DNA of 41,814 nucleotides from Aromatoleum diolicum (GTDB lineage: Bacteria > Pseudomonadota > Gammaproteobacteria > Burkholderiales > Rhodocyclaceae). Positions 29,211 through 40,887 of the stretch are shown piece by piece. A program made the position numbers and the translations under genes. The number at the start of each line of letters is the position of its first letter. The first letter of the stretch is position 1. The DNA lies in assembly GCF_012910955.1 (NCBI RefSeq), contig NZ_WTVQ01000043.1:1-41814 (forward strand), given 5' to 3'. The notes beneath the pieces are model-generated. The model had not been told where the DNA came from, did not search any database, and was given only the letters and a program-made list of their open reading frames with translations.

Positions 29211-30683
29211 GTGATCCCACTCGATGCGTTCGATCTGATTCTGTTCGGCGGCAGCGGCGACCTCGCGATGCGCAAGCTGCTGCCGGCGCTGTATTTCCGT
29301 CACCGTGACAGTGCCCCCGCTACCGGCGCCAATGGCTGGCGCATCGTCTCGGTGGGGCGCGAGAACCTTTCGCGCGATGCCTACATCGCAAAGGTCGAGA
29401 CCCACTGCCGCAAGTACATCGCGGCGGGCGACTTCGACGAGACGGCATGGACGGCCTTTGCCCGCTGTCTTGATTACATCCCGCTGGACGCCCGCCAACC
29501 CGGCGACTATGGGCGGCTGGCGACGCTGCTGGCCGACAATCCGGCGCGTGTGCGGGTGTTCTACCTCGCCACCACGCCGGGCCTCTTCGCCGCGATCTCC
29601 GACAACCTGGGCGCCACCGGGCTGGTCACGCCGGACAGCCGGGTGGTGCTGGAGAAGCCGCTGGGCCGCGATCTGGCCTCGGCCCGGCAGATCAACGAGG
29701 AGGTCGGCGCGACCTTCCGCGAGGACCAGATCTACCGCATCGACCATTACCTCGGTAAGGAGACGGTGCAGAACCTGATCGCGCTGCGCTTCGGCAATAC
29801 GCTGTTCGAGCCCTTATGGAGCCGCGCCTGCGTGCGCGACGTGCAGATCACGCTGGCGGAGACGGTCGGCGTCGAAGGACGCGGGGAGTTCTACGATGGC
29901 ATCGGCGCGCTGCGCGACATGGTGCAAAACCATCTGCTGCAGCTGCTGTGCATCGTCGCGATGGAACCGCCGGCGAGCATCGACCCCGACGCGATGCGCG
30001 ACGAGAAACTGAAGGTATTGCGCTCCCTGCGCCCGATGACGCCGGAAGACGTCGCGACGCGCACCGTACGCGGACAGTATCGCGCCGGGGCAATCGACGG
30101 TCTTCCAGTGGCGTCGTATCTGGACGAGCCGGGCATTCCCGCCGGCAGCCGCACCGAAACCTTCGTCGCACTGAAGGCCGAACTCAACAACTGGCGCTGG
30201 GCCGGCGTGCCGTTCTATCTGCGTACCGGCAAGCGCATGCAGGAACGCCTTGCCGAGATCGTCGTGAATTTCCGCGACGTACCGCATGCGCTGTTCCCGT
30301 CCCTGAGCGGCGAGCGCGCGCCCAACCGGCTGGTGATCCGCCTGCAGCCGGACGAAGGGCTGGAACTGCACCTGATGGCCAAGGTGCCCGGCGACGAAAT
30401 GCGCCTGCGTCCGGTGGCGCTCAACCTCGACTTCGCAGATACCTATCACGGCCGCCAGTGGGACGCCTACGAGCGCCTGCTGATGGACGTGATCCGCGGC
30501 AAGCTGACGCTCTTCATGCGGCGCGACGAACTCGACGCCGCCTGGCGCTGGGTCGAGCCGATCCTGGACGGCTGGGAGCAGGACACGGTGCCACCCCGGC
30601 CCTATACGGCCGGCACCTGGGGCCCCGCGGCCTCCAGCGCGCTGGTCGGGCGGGACGGGCTCGCGTGGCTGCAGGATTCCTGA
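29211..30683 (+). CDS. zwf: Glucose-6-phosphate 1-dehydrogenase
   Basis: Zwf (490 residues) oxidises glucose-6-phosphate to 6-phosphogluconolactone, usually with NADP. The N-terminal Rossmann motif is [17 protein letters not shown], where the first Ala of GASGDL is Gly here. The active-site signature is [14 protein letters not shown], followed by [12 protein letters not shown]. The GTG start has GAGG seven bases upstream. It heads the plus-strand operon zwf-pgl-hexR-pgi, and its promoter carries a HexR-like site. Confidence 0.96.
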   Translation: MIPLDAFDLILFGGSGDLAMRKLLPALYFRHRDSAPATGANGWRIVSVGRENLSRDAYIAKVETHCRKYIAAGDFDETAWTAFARCLDYIPLDARQPGDYGRLATLLADNPARVRVFYLATTPGLFAAISDNLGATGLVTPDSRVVLEKPLGRDLASARQINEEVGATFREDQIYRIDHYLGKETVQNLIALRFGNTLFEPLWSRACVRDVQITLAETVGVEGRGEFYDGIGALRDMVQNHLLQLLCIVAMEPPASIDPDAMRDEKLKVLRSLRPMTPEDVATRTVRGQYRAGAIDGLPVASYLDEPGIPAGSRTETFVALKAELNNWRWAGVPFYLRTGKRMQERLAEIVVNFRDVPHALFPSLSGERAPNRLVIRLQPDEGLELHLMAKVPGDEMRLRPVALNLDFADTYHGRQWDAYERLLMDVIRGKLTLFMRRDELDAAWRWVEPILDGWEQDTVPPRPYTAGTWGPAASSALVGRDGLAWLQDS

Positions 30684-30685
30684 AC

Positions 30686-31417
30686 ATGGGTGCCAATTCC
30701 AGACTGGCGCTGCCGAGCCACGTCGGGCAAAGCCTGTTCGACGATGAACGGAGCATGGCCGCGGCACTGGCCGACCGTGTCGCCGCCATGCTGCGCCATG
30801 CATTGGGGCAGCGGCGCACGGCCAGCCTGGTGGTATCCGGCGGACGCAGCCCGTTGCCCTTCCTGCGCGCGTTGGCGCACCGTGATCTGGACTGGCCGCG
30901 CGTGTCGGTGACGCTGGCCGACGAACGCTGGCTGCCCCCCGAGCACCCCGACAGCAACGCCGGCATGGTGCAGGCCAGTCTGCTGCAAGGGCCTGCCGCG
31001 GCGGCGCGCTTCGTACCGCTTTATGGTGGCGAGGACAGCCCCGAAGCCGGGCTCGCAGCCTGTGAATTGCGCTGTGCGGAGCTGTCGCGGCCGTTCGATG
31101 TGGTCGTGCTCGGAATGGGCGAGGACGGCCATTTCGCGTCGCTTTTCCCGGGCGTGCCGGGTCTGAGCAGCTTGCTGGCGGAAAACGGTCCGTCACTCGC
31201 CGCAGTGAATCCGCCCGGCGCCAGCCACCCGCGCATGACGTTCAGCCATGCGGCGCTGCTCGATGCGCGCCAGCTGCTGGTGCAGATCCACGGCCCGCGC
31301 AAGCGCGCCGTGATCGAGGAGGCCGCGGCGCGCGGCGATGCCGATTTGCAACCGATTGCCGCACTTCTGCAACAAACCCGAACCCCAGTGCAGGTATTCT
31401 TCAGCCCGGCCGATTGA
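30686..31417 (+). CDS. pgl: 6-Phosphogluconolactonase
   Basis: Pgl (243 residues, DevB/SOL type) hydrolyses 6-phosphogluconolactone to 6-phosphogluconate. Typical segments are LVVSGGRSPLPFLRAL, VTLADERWLPPEHPDSNAGM, VVLGMGEDGHFASLFPG and the C-terminal RKRAVIEEA. The ATG is 2 bases after the zwf stop, so the two are coupled. The frame extends far upstream inside zwf without similarity. Confidence 0.95.
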   Translation: MGANSRLALPSHVGQSLFDDERSMAAALADRVAAMLRHALGQRRTASLVVSGGRSPLPFLRALAHRDLDWPRVSVTLADERWLPPEHPDSNAGMVQASLLQGPAAAARFVPLYGGEDSPEAGLAACELRCAELSRPFDVVVLGMGEDGHFASLFPGVPGLSSLLAENGPSLAAVNPPGASHPRMTFSHAALLDARQLLVQIHGPRKRAVIEEAAARGDADLQPIAALLQQTRTPVQVFFSPAD

Positions 31418-31490
31418 AGCCAGGCCGCAGGATTCCCCTTGGATGCCTTGCCTGGCGCTCGAGACGGACCATAAGAAAGAGGTTACAGGA

Positions 31491-32408
31491 ATGGACGACC
31501 TACCCATCATCACCCCGCCCGGGCAGATCCCGGGCAGTCCCGGCACGCGCCGGGCGAGCCCGCTCCTGGAGCGCATCGAGGCCAGTTTCGGGGATCTGCG
31601 CAAGTCCGAACGCGCCGTCGCCGACTTCGTGCTGGCGCAGCCCAACGAGGTGCTCAGCATCTCGATCGCGGAGCTCGCCTACCGTGTCGGCGTCAGCCAG
31701 CCGACGGTCGCGCGCTTCGTCAATGCGCTCGGCTTTACCGGCTTCAAGGACTTCAAGCTGCGCCTCGCGCAGAGTCTCGCCAGTGGCGTGCCCTATGTGC
31801 ATCGCGATGTCGGTCCTGACGACTCGCTCGAGGAGGTCGCGCCGAAAGTCTTCAACCGCACGATCGGCGCGCTGATGAGCGTACGCAACCAGCTCGACGC
31901 GGTGCGCCTCGGGCGGGCCGTGGAAATCATCACCCGCGCCGGTCGCATGGAGTTTTATGGCGTCGGCAATTCCGGTATCGTGGCGGCCGACGCGCAACAC
32001 AAGTTCTTCCGTTTCGGCATCCCGGCAGTCGCCTACAGCGACCCGCACATCCAGGGAATGGCCGCAACCCTGCTCGAAGAGGGCGATGTCGTCGTTGCAA
32101 TCTCCGCCAGCGGCCGCACCCCGGAAGTGATCCGCAGCTGCGAGCTGGCGCGTGAAGTCGGTGCGGAAGTGATCGCGATCACCGCCAGCGGTTCCCCGCT
32201 GGCGCGCATCGCGAGCGTGGTGCTTGCCGCCGACGTGCCCGAGGATCCGGACCTGTATGCACCGATGACCTCCCGCATCGCGCACCTGGCGATCATCGAC
32301 GTACTGTCGGTAAGCGTCGCGCTGGCGAGCGGGCCCGAACTGATCAAGCGCCTCGAGCGCACCAAACAGACACTGCGCGACAAGCGCATTCGAGGTTATG
32401 AGGGCTGA
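31491..32408 (+). CDS. hexR: HexR-type transcriptional regulator (RpiR family)
   Basis: The 305-residue regulator has an RpiR-type helix-turn-helix (about 20-100), with [36 protein letters not shown] and [18 protein letters not shown] sugar-phosphate isomerase-like domain (about 130-285) follows, with [18 protein letters not shown] and [12 protein letters not shown]. HexR represses zwf, edd and related genes and is released by KDPG in Pseudomonas and Shewanella. GAGG lies eight bases before the chosen ATG. Its place between pgl and pgi and the two HexR-like sites upstream of edd and zwf support the name; autoregulation through the zwf promoter is likely. Confidence 0.9.
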   Translation: MDDLPIITPPGQIPGSPGTRRASPLLERIEASFGDLRKSERAVADFVLAQPNEVLSISIAELAYRVGVSQPTVARFVNALGFTGFKDFKLRLAQSLASGVPYVHRDVGPDDSLEEVAPKVFNRTIGALMSVRNQLDAVRLGRAVEIITRAGRMEFYGVGNSGIVAADAQHKFFRFGIPAVAYSDPHIQGMAATLLEEGDVVVAISASGRTPEVIRSCELAREVGAEVIAITASGSPLARIASVVLAADVPEDPDLYAPMTSRIAHLAIIDVLSVSVALASGPELIKRLERTKQTLRDKRIRGYEG

Positions 32409-32409
32409 C

Positions 32410-34047
<1,638 letters not shown>

Positions 34048-34060
34048 GCGGGCAGGCCCG

Positions 34061-35044
34061 TCAGGCGGAATCAGCGGGAAACTGCGCCGTAGCGTCGACC
34101 AGCGCCTGCTGCATCGACGCCACGAAGGGATTGTGCCCGGCCTCGGGGACGATCCGTAGCCGGCTCCCCGGCACGGCGCGATGCAGGCGCCTGGCATTCT
34201 CGACCCCGCAGACGAGATCCTTCTCCCCATGAAGGATCGCGACCGGCAGGCAGCCGAGCGTCGCGGCGAGCTCGAGGAGGCGCGTCTCGCCGAGGAAACA
34301 GTGATGACGCAGGTAATGCGCCTGCACCCGATACTTCGCGAGCAGCGCCGCCTGCGTGTCCGCGTCCGGGAACTCGGGCAGCGGGGCAGGGGAGCCGCCG
34401 TCGAGCGTCGCCTCCCATTGCATCCAGCGGCGCACCGCTTCAGCCGCGACCAACGCATCGTCTCCGAGCACGGCATCGAACAGGCGATCCGGCAGCGCAC
34501 GACCCCGATCGCCGGGGGCTGCCCGGTCGAGCGCCTGCCACGTCTGCGGGAACAGTCCGCCGGCCCCGGCAAAGAACCACTCCAGGTCCGCAGGCCCCGT
34601 CAGGAAGATGCCGCGCAGGATCACGCCGAGACAGGCGTCCCGATGCGCGGCGGCATACGCGACGGCGAGCGCAGCACCCCAGGAGCCGCCCGTGACCAGC
34701 CAGCGCTCCACCCCCAGGTGCCGACGCAGCCGCTCGATGTCGGCGACGAGATCGGCCGTGGTGTTGTGTGCGCATTCCCCGCGGGGCGTGCTGCGTCCGC
34801 AGCCGCGCTGGTCGAAGAGCACGATGCGGAAGCGCGCAGGGTCGAACAGCTGCCGCATGCGCGCCGAGAACCCGCTGCCCGGGCCGCCGTGCAGCACGAC
34901 CAAGGGAAGGCCATGCGGATTCCCGCACTGCTCGAAGTAGATCGAATGTCCTCCACCCACCGGGAGCCACCCGCGCTGCCACGGTTCGATGGCCGGGTAG
35001 GGCGGCGATGGCGCGGGATCGAGGGGCGAATCCGTGGCTTGCAT
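34061..35044 (-). CDS. pip: Prolyl aminopeptidase (proline iminopeptidase)
   Basis: The 327-residue alpha/beta hydrolase removes N-terminal proline from peptides. The oxyanion motif VVLHGGPGSGF, FDQRGCGRSTPRG, the nucleophile motif TGGSWGAALAVAYA, the Asp in the HGEKDLVCGVENA region and the catalytic His in EAGHNPF are in the expected order. It has no signal peptide and is cytoplasmic. It is convergent with pgi (13 bases between them) and shows no functional link with its neighbours. Confidence 0.93.
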   Translation of the reverse strand: MQATDSPLDPAPSPPYPAIEPWQRGWLPVGGGHSIYFEQCGNPHGLPLVVLHGGPGSGFSARMRQLFDPARFRIVLFDQRGCGRSTPRGECAHNTTADLVADIERLRRHLGVERWLVTGGSWGAALAVAYAAAHRDACLGVILRGIFLTGPADLEWFFAGAGGLFPQTWQALDRAAPGDRGRALPDRLFDAVLGDDALVAAEAVRRWMQWEATLDGGSPAPLPEFPDADTQAALLAKYRVQAHYLRHHCFLGETRLLELAATLGCLPVAILHGEKDLVCGVENARRLHRAVPGSRLRIVPEAGHNPFVASMQQALVDATAQFPADSA

Positions 35045-35233
35045 GCACTCGATCCTAACGCAATCCCCGAGGCGGGCGCAGACGGCCCGTCGCGCATCTC
35101 ATGAAAATCGCTAGGTGAACTTCCCCACTTTTGTGATGTGCGTTCGGTAGCGGCGGTGCATCCTGTGCTCCGGCTCGGCAATAAGGCCGCGGTCGCTTCC
35201 TCGAACCACGACAGACGACACAGGAGACACATC

Positions 35234-35308
35234 ATGAAATGGGAAACCCCCTCGGCTTGCGATTTCCGCTTCGGCTTTGAAATCACGATGTACATCGCGA
35301 CGCGTTGA
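35234..35308 (+). CDS. pqqA: PQQ precursor peptide PqqA
   Basis: This 24-residue peptide is the substrate from which PQQ is made. The reading MKWETPSACDFRFGFEITMY, then IATR and stop, contains the invariant E-x3-Y pair (Glu16 and Tyr20) that PqqE cross-links. Length and sequence match known PqqA. AGGAGA lies upstream of the ATG. It precedes pqqB by 58 bases, which hold a hairpin. Confidence 0.95.
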   Translation: MKWETPSACDFRFGFEITMYIATR

Positions 35309-35314
35309 GCGTCC

Positions 35315-35346
35315 CCGGCACGGCCTGCGGATGCCGGTTCGTGCCG
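35315..35346 (+). promoter_or_regulatory. Hairpin between pqqA and pqqB
   Basis: CGGCACG (35316-35322) pairs with CGTGCCG (35340-35346). Alternatively CCGGCA (35315-35320) pairs with TGCCGG (35332-35337). There is no T-tract, so it is not a simple terminator. It could stabilise the pqqA message or limit pqqB read-through. Confidence 0.45.
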
Positions 35347-35366
35347 TCGCATGAGGAGGTGAGGGT

Positions 35367-36281
35367 GTGAAGATCAAGGTGCTCGGTTCGGCGGCGGGGG
35401 GCGGATTCCCGCAATGGAACTGCAACTGCCGCAACTGCGACGGCCTGCGGCGCGGAACGGTGCGTGCCCACGCACGTACGCAGTCGTCCATCGCGGTGAG
35501 CGGCGACGACGAGAACTGGGTGCTGTTCAACGCCTCGCCCGACGTGCTGCAGCAGATCCGCGCCTTTCCCGGGCTGCAGCCGGCACGCGCGCTGCGCGAC
35601 ACGGCGATACGCGCCATCGTGCTGATCGACGCACAGATCGACCACACGACGGGCTTGCTGATGCTGCGCGAGCACCGCGCTGCGCATCAGCTGTGGTGCA
35701 CCGCCGCGGTGAGGGAAGACCTCTCGGCCGGCAATCCGCTTTTCAATGTCCTGTCGCATTACTGCGGCCTCGACTGGAGCGAGGTGCCACTTTTTGGTGC
35801 CTTCGCGATGCACGGCGTGCCCGGTGTCGGTTTCGAGGCGCTGCCGCTCACGAGCAACGCGCCGCCGTATTCGCCGCACCGCGACCGCCCGCGACCCGGC
35901 GACAACATCGGTGTGACGCTCGTCGATGCCAGGAGCGGGCGGCGGGTGTTCTACGCGCCCGGCCTCGGCGAGATGGAGCCGCACGTGTGGGCAACGATGC
36001 AGATGGCCGACTGCGTGCTCGTCGACGGCACCTTGTGGACCGACGACGAGATGATCCGCCTCGGTGCGTCGCAGAAGACCTCGCGCGCAATGGGCCACCT
36101 GCCGCAGTCCGGCCCCGGCGGGATGATCGAATGGCTCGACCGCCTGCCTGCGAGCACCCGCAAGGTGCTGATCCACATCAACAACACGAACCCCATCCTC
36201 GACGAGGACAGCGCCGAACGCGGGGAGCTTGCGGCGCACGGCATCGAGGTGGCCTACGACGGCATGGAGCTGTCGTTCTGA
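35367..36281 (+). CDS. pqqB: PQQ biosynthesis protein PqqB
   Basis: PqqB (304 residues) is a metallo-beta-lactamase-fold protein proposed to hydroxylate the cross-linked Glu-Tyr intermediate during PQQ synthesis. The start [18 protein letters not shown] and the Cys cluster [12 protein letters not shown], a zinc site in relatives, identify it. Further segments are [21 protein letters not shown] and [13 protein letters not shown]. The canonical metallo-lactamase HxHxDH is altered, as usual in PqqB (DAQIDHTTG). The GTG start has GAGGAGGTGA upstream. Confidence 0.95.
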   Translation: MKIKVLGSAAGGGFPQWNCNCRNCDGLRRGTVRAHARTQSSIAVSGDDENWVLFNASPDVLQQIRAFPGLQPARALRDTAIRAIVLIDAQIDHTTGLLMLREHRAAHQLWCTAAVREDLSAGNPLFNVLSHYCGLDWSEVPLFGAFAMHGVPGVGFEALPLTSNAPPYSPHRDRPRPGDNIGVTLVDARSGRRVFYAPGLGEMEPHVWATMQMADCVLVDGTLWTDDEMIRLGASQKTSRAMGHLPQSGPGGMIEWLDRLPASTRKVLIHINNTNPILDEDSAERGELAAHGIEVAYDGMELSF

Positions 36282-36324
36282 GGGGCGGTCCCCGCCGAAC
36301 GTTGCACTGGAAGGAGAGAGGAAG

Positions 36325-37125
36325 ATGGATTTCGACGTCGCGATCGAGGATGCCGCCGCAAGAGCCGTGCAAGCCTGTGCGGGCGATGCGCCGCCGCTGA
36401 GCCGCGAGGAATTCGAGTCCCGCCTGCGCGGCAAGAGCACGAGCTACCACATCCATCACCCTTTCCACGTGATGATGGCGGAGGGGCGGCTTACCCGCGC
36501 GCAGCTGCAGGGTTGGGTCGCCAACCGCTTCTACTACCAGATCGCGATCCCGGTGAAGGACGCCGCGATCATGTCGCACTGCCCGGATCGCGAGATCCGC
36601 CGCGAGTGGATCCAGCGCATCCTCGATCACGACGGCTACGAGATTGGCGACGTGAAGGACCCGGGCGGCATCGAGGCGTGGATCCGTCTCGGTGAGGCAG
36701 TCGGCCTCACGCGCGACGACGTCACTTCGCTGCGCTTTGTGGTGCCGGCGGCGCGCTTCGCGGTCGACGCCTACGTCAATTTCGCGCGCCAGCGCCCGTG
36801 GCAGGAGGCGATCGCGTCCAGCCTGACCGAGCTCTTCGCGCCGCACATCCACCAGCAGCGCATCGACACCTGGCCGCAGCAGTATCCGTGGGTCGATGCC
36901 GCGGGGCTGCAGTATTTCCGCAACCGCCTCACCCAGGCGCGGCGCGACGTCGCCCACGGCCTGCGCTTCACGCTCGACTACTTCAGCCGCAGCCGCGCGC
37001 TGCAGGAGCGGGCGCTGGAGATCCTGCAGTTCAAGCTCGACGTGCTGTGGGCGCTGGCCGACGCGATCATGCTGAGCCAGTGCGAGATTGAAATCCGCGG
37101 GGAGAAAGCAGGAGCGCGGGCATGA
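36325..37125 (+). CDS. pqqC: Pyrroloquinoline-quinone synthase PqqC
   Basis: PqqC (266 residues) is a cofactor-free oxidase that performs the final ring closure and eight-electron oxidation to PQQ. The all-helical TENA-like fold shows [50 protein letters not shown] and [10 protein letters not shown], with the active-site His, Arg and Tyr residues. The ATG at 36325 has AAGGAGAGAGG upstream; the frame before it lies inside the pqqB end. It overlaps pqqD by ATGA. Confidence 0.95.
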   Translation: MDFDVAIEDAAARAVQACAGDAPPLSREEFESRLRGKSTSYHIHHPFHVMMAEGRLTRAQLQGWVANRFYYQIAIPVKDAAIMSHCPDREIRREWIQRILDHDGYEIGDVKDPGGIEAWIRLGEAVGLTRDDVTSLRFVVPAARFAVDAYVNFARQRPWQEAIASSLTELFAPHIHQQRIDTWPQQYPWVDAAGLQYFRNRLTQARRDVAHGLRFTLDYFSRSRALQERALEILQFKLDVLWALADAIMLSQCEIEIRGEKAGARA

Positions 37126-37397
37126 GCGCGGAAACCGGAACGGACACCTGCCCGCGCGTGTCGCGCCGCTTCCGCCTGCAGTGGGAAGAGGCGCAGAATG
37201 CCTGGGTGCTGCTCTACCCGGAAGGGATGGTGAAGCTCAACCAGAGCGCGGGCGAGATCATGCGCCGATGCGACGGCAGCCGCACGGTGTCGGCGATCGT
37301 CGCGGATCTGGAACAGGCCTTCGGCGCGAGCGGGCTCGCGGACGATGTCGCGAAGTTCCTCGAACTCGCGCGCGGCCAACAGTGGATCGAAGGGTAG
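37122..37397 (+). CDS. pqqD: PqqA-binding chaperone PqqD
   Basis: PqqD (91 residues) binds PqqA and presents it to PqqE; it is the founding RiPP recognition element. Visible family features are [37 protein letters not shown] and [12 protein letters not shown]. It is separate from PqqC, although fused forms exist. The ATG overlaps the pqqC stop and pqqE starts 11 bases later. Confidence 0.95.
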   Translation: MSAETGTDTCPRVSRRFRLQWEEAQNAWVLLYPEGMVKLNQSAGEIMRRCDGSRTVSAIVADLEQAFGASGLADDVAKFLELARGQQWIEG

Positions 37398-37408
37398 GGG
37401 GAGCTGCG

Positions 37409-38545
37409 ATGTCCGCTACAAGCATTCCGGCGCAACCCGGCCCGCCGCTGTGGCTGCTGGCGGAACTTACCTACCGCTGCCCGCTGCACTGCGCCTTCTG
37501 CTACAACCCGGTCGATTTCGCATCCAGCGGACCGGAGCTTTCGACCGACGACTGGCTGCGGGTGCTGCGCGAGGCACGCGCCGCGGGCAGCGTGCAGTGC
37601 GGTTTCTCGGGCGGCGAACCGATGCTGCGCGACGACCTCGAGCTCCTCGTCGCCGAAGCACACCGGCTGGGCTACTACACCAACCTGCTGACCTCGGGTG
37701 TCGGCCTCACGCCAGAGCGCGCCGCGGCGCTGAAGGACGCGGGCCTCGACCACATCCAGCTCTCGTTCCAGGACTCGACGCGCGAGCTCAACGATTTCCT
37801 GTCGCACACCCGCACCTTCGACCTCAAACAGCGCGTCGCCGCGCTGATCAAGGACAACGGCTGGCCGATGGTGATGAACTGCGTCATCCATCGCCTGAAC
37901 ATCGACTACATCGACCGCATCATCGAGATGGCGGTCGAACTCGGCGCGGAATACCTCGAGCTCGCCAACAGCCAGTACTACTCATGGGCGCTCCTGAATC
38001 GCGACCAGCTCCTGCCCACGCGCGAACAACTCGAGCGTGCCGAGCGCATCACCAACAAATACCGGGAAAAATACGGCGACCGCATCCGGATCTTCTTCGT
38101 GGTGCCGGACTATCACGAGAAGCGCCCCAAGAAGTGCATGAACGGCTGGGGCAACGTCTTCCTCACCGTGACGCCGGACGGCACCGCGCTGCCGTGCCAC
38201 ACCGCGAAAATGCTCCCCGGGCTCGCCTTTCCGAACGTGCGCGAGATGGGGGTGCGCGAGATCTGGTACGAGTCCGAAGGCTTCAACCGCTACCGCGGCG
38301 ACGGCTGGATGAAGGACACGTGCCGCAGCTGCCCGGACAAGGAAAAGGATCTCGGCGGCTGCCGCTGCCAGGCCTACATGCTGGCGGGCGATCCGGCTGC
38401 AGCCGACCCCGTGTGCGACAAGTCGCCCGCCCACGGGGTGGTCGTCGAGGCCCTGGCCCGCGCCGAGTCGGGCGCCGGCCGGACCGCGCCGCTGGTGTTT
38501 CGCGATCCGGCCGCGTCACGCCGCCTCGCCGAGGGCGCAGGTTGA
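37409..38545 (+). CDS. pqqE: Radical SAM PqqA peptide cyclase PqqE
   Basis: PqqE (378 residues) joins Glu and Tyr side chains of PqqA by a carbon-carbon bond using S-adenosylmethionine. The radical SAM motif CPLHCAFC (CxxxCxxC) lies at about 24-31, then FSGGEPMLRDD. The SPASM region carries Cys residues in KKCMNGWG, ALPCHTAKM, DTCRSCPDKEKDLGGCRCQ and DPVCDKSP for auxiliary iron-sulfur clusters. GGGGGAG precedes the ATG. No pqqF protease gene follows, so PqqA trimming needs a protease encoded elsewhere. Confidence 0.96.
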   Translation: MSATSIPAQPGPPLWLLAELTYRCPLHCAFCYNPVDFASSGPELSTDDWLRVLREARAAGSVQCGFSGGEPMLRDDLELLVAEAHRLGYYTNLLTSGVGLTPERAAALKDAGLDHIQLSFQDSTRELNDFLSHTRTFDLKQRVAALIKDNGWPMVMNCVIHRLNIDYIDRIIEMAVELGAEYLELANSQYYSWALLNRDQLLPTREQLERAERITNKYREKYGDRIRIFFVVPDYHEKRPKKCMNGWGNVFLTVTPDGTALPCHTAKMLPGLAFPNVREMGVREIWYESEGFNRYRGDGWMKDTCRSCPDKEKDLGGCRCQAYMLAGDPAAADPVCDKSPAHGVVVEALARAESGAGRTAPLVFRDPAASRRLAEGAG

Positions 38546-38551
38546 AAAGGA

Positions 38552-38755
38552 TCAGCGGTGACCCCGGTAGCGCGAACCGTCGCGGTCGCTCCTGTAGCGG
38601 TAACCGCCGTCATGGCGGTCGCCCCAGCTGCGTTCGCCCCAGTGGCGGTGATGGCCGGAGCCGTAACCGTCGTGGCCCACGGGGAGCACGATACAGCCGC
38701 CGAGCAGGCCGGCAACGAGGAATGCGATGAGGAATTTGCCGAATGAGCGAGCCAT
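38552..38755 (-). CDS. Small His/Gly/Arg-rich lipoprotein
   Basis: This 67-residue protein has a signal sequence MARSFGKFLIAFLVAGLLGG with a lipobox-like LLGGC at about 18-22. Then comes a short mature part rich in His, Gly, Tyr, Arg and Asp (GHHRHWG, DRHDGGYRYRSDRDGSRYRG). A strong AAGGAGGT stands before the ATG, so I accept it as a gene despite its size. Such low-complexity lipoproteins are common and uncharacterised. It is convergent with pqqE. The overlapping plus-strand frame lacks a ribosome-binding site. Confidence 0.75.
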   Translation of the reverse strand: MARSFGKFLIAFLVAGLLGGCIVLPVGHDGYGSGHHRHWGERSWGDRHDGGYRYRSDRDGSRYRGHR

Positions 38756-38856
38756 GATTGACCTCCTTGTGAGTGGTCAACGCGCTGCCGGCATGCGCCG
38801 TGCACCGCTGAGCCTGACTGCTTTGTAAGACAGTGTATGGGGAGCCGCAGGCGCCC

Positions 38857-39792
38857 TCAGCCCGTTGTTCCCAACTCTCCGCGACGCGGCATGTCCGCGC
38901 CCCGTCGCGAGCACGTGATCGCGGCGGCGCGGGCCGCGAAGTCGAGCAGGCGGGCGAGAGTGGCGGCGTCCATCGTGGCGACCGCCACCGGGCCGAGCCG
39001 GCCCGTTTCCGCAAGGTGCGACAGCATCGCCGCCTGGAAGGTATCGCCCGCACCCACCGTATCCACCGTCGTGACGCGCGGGGCGGGCACGTCGGCCCGT
39101 CCCTGCGCATTCCACGCGCTCGCCCCGTCCGCGCCGCGCGTGACGACGACCAGCTTCGCCCCGTTCGCGAGCCAGCGCGCTGCGAGTGCCGCCTCGTCCG
39201 TTTCGCCGTACAGCAGGCGCACGTCCTCGTCGCTGATCTTCACGAGGTGCGCGAGGCCCGCGAGCGTGTCGGAGCGCTCGCGCCAGCGCTCCAGAGAGGG
39301 CTCCACGTTGAGCCGCACGTTCGGATCGTAGGCGATCAGGCGCCGGTCGCGCTCGCGGCGCACCAGCGATTCCAGCGCGGTCGCCACCGGCTCGACGACC
39401 GTTGCGTACGAGCCGAGATGGATCGCGCGCACCTCGTCCCCCAGCTCCGGCAGCTGCGCCGCCGACAGCAGGCGGTCGGCCGCGCCGTTGCCATAGAAGG
39501 CATAGCGGGGCACACCGGCCGCGTCGAGCTCGATCATCCCCAGCGTCGTCGGCGCATCGAAGCGCGGGCAGGGCGTCGTGTCCACTCCCTCGCGGGCGAG
39601 CACTCGCGCGAGACGGTCACCGAGCATGTCCTTCGCCAGACCGCTGAGGAAGGCCACCGGCTGGCCCAGGCGCGCGAGCCCGATGGCGACGTTGAAGGGC
39701 GAGCCGCCGGGGCGCGCATCGAGATGCAGGGCGTTGTCGGTCTCGTTGCCGATGAAGACGTCGAACAGGGCTTCGCCGCAGACTAGAAACAT
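38857..39792 (-). CDS. PfkB-family carbohydrate kinase, probable fructokinase
   Basis: The 311-residue kinase phosphorylates a sugar with ATP. PfkB landmarks are CGEALFDVF at the start, PGGSPFNVAIGLARLGQPVAF, ISDEDVRLLYG and the catalytic-base motif DTVGAGDTFQAAML. The GGSPFNVAIGLARLG segment is closer to fructokinases (GGAPANVAVGLARLG) than to ribokinases (GGKGANQA). It lies 45 bases after the sugar-binding protein gene in the same direction. Fructose to fructose-6-phosphate is the most likely reaction, with other ketoses possible. Confidence 0.85.
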   Translation of the reverse strand: MFLVCGEALFDVFIGNETDNALHLDARPGGSPFNVAIGLARLGQPVAFLSGLAKDMLGDRLARVLAREGVDTTPCPRFDAPTTLGMIELDAAGVPRYAFYGNGAADRLLSAAQLPELGDEVRAIHLGSYATVVEPVATALESLVRRERDRRLIAYDPNVRLNVEPSLERWRERSDTLAGLAHLVKISDEDVRLLYGETDEAALAARWLANGAKLVVVTRGADGASAWNAQGRADVPAPRVTTVDTVGAGDTFQAAMLSHLAETGRLGPVAVATMDAATLARLLDFAARAAAITCSRRGADMPRRGELGTTG

Positions 39793-39837
39793 GATGAGGA
39801 ACCGTCGAGGGGGTTGATGGGAGCGTGTCGGGCGACG

Positions 39838-40770
39838 TCAGCGCGGCGACGACCAGCCCTTGTAGCCCGACACGTTGTCGCGGGTCACCAGCGTCGAGGG
39901 GATCAGCACCATCGGGTTGGCGGGCTTCTTGCCGTTGAGGATGTCGTTGCCGATCACGACGGCCTGCTGCGCCATCAGCCACGGATCCTGGCTCGCCGAG
40001 GCTTCGACCTGGGTTTCGCTCTTGAGCGCGTTCTCGATGTCCGGTGCGCCGTCGACCGACGAGATCACGATGCCCTTGCGCTTGAGCTGGCGGGCGGCAA
40101 GGTCGGTGCCGATGGCCTGCGGATCGTTGATCGTGAACACTGCGTCGAGCTTCTGGAAGCGCGTCAGGTGGCCGAGCATCACGTTCATGCCGCCTTCGCG
40201 CGAACCCTTGCCATCCTGGTCGTCCGACAGCACCTTGATGCCGGGCGCCGCGGCGAACACTTCCTTGCAGCCCTTGACGCGGTCGATCACCGCCGACACC
40301 TGCGGCCCGTTCTGGATGATCACGTTGCCCTTGCCGCTCAAGCGCTTGACGATGTGCTCGCAGGCGATGCGGCCGGCCTGCACGTTGTCGGTCTGCACCG
40401 TCGCGTCGGCGCCCGCCGCAGCCACGTCAACCCCGACGACGGCGATGCCGGCCTTCTGTGCCTTTTTCACCGCCGGTTCGATCGCCTTCGCGTCGGCGGC
40501 GTTGAGCAGGATGAGATCGACTCCGGCGGAGATGAAGTTGTCGATCTGCGTGAACTGTTTGTTCAGGTCGTAGTCGGCCGACGCGGTGATGACCTTGGCG
40601 TTCGGGTACATCTCCTTCACCTTCGCTTCGGCCCCTTTCGCGATCGTGACGAAGAAGGGGTTGCCGAGCGAGCCGACGGTCACGCCGACGGATTTGATTT
40701 CGCGTGCCTGGGCGACGCCGGTGACGCAGGCCAGCGCGATGCCGGCGACGAGTGCTTTGCGAACGAACAT
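39838..40770 (-). CDS. Sugar ABC transporter substrate-binding protein (RbsB/FrcB-like)
   Basis: The 310-residue protein has a signal peptide (MFVRKALVAGIALACVTGVAQA) and a periplasmic-binding-protein type 1 fold: VGVTVGSLGNPFFVTIAKGAE, DLILLNAADAKAIEPAVKKA, VVGVDVAA and VFTINDPQAIGTDLAA. It delivers a monosaccharide to the membrane permease. The linked fructokinase suggests fructose, as in the FrcBCA-FrcK system of Sinorhizobium; ribose is the alternative. AGGAGA precedes the ATG. Confidence 0.9.
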   Translation of the reverse strand: MFVRKALVAGIALACVTGVAQAREIKSVGVTVGSLGNPFFVTIAKGAEAKVKEMYPNAKVITASADYDLNKQFTQIDNFISAGVDLILLNAADAKAIEPAVKKAQKAGIAVVGVDVAAAGADATVQTDNVQAGRIACEHIVKRLSGKGNVIIQNGPQVSAVIDRVKGCKEVFAAAPGIKVLSDDQDGKGSREGGMNVMLGHLTRFQKLDAVFTINDPQAIGTDLAARQLKRKGIVISSVDGAPDIENALKSETQVEASASQDPWLMAQQAVVIGNDILNGKKPANPMVLIPSTLVTRDNVSGYKGWSSPR

Positions 40771-40887
40771 GGATGTCTCCTGAACCGGTCTTATGTTTAG
40801 CCGCGACCCGGGACCGGAATCCGGGCCGTGGCGTGATCGAAAAAGGAAAAAGGCGGAGGTGGGGCGGGGCAGGGCCGATATGGGCGA

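Noticed and set aside
38558-38746. 62-codon plus-strand Ala/Val-rich frame after pqqE, looking like a membrane peptide
   Set aside because: No ribosome-binding site; it is antisense to the lipoprotein gene, which has a strong ribosome-binding site and a lipobox.
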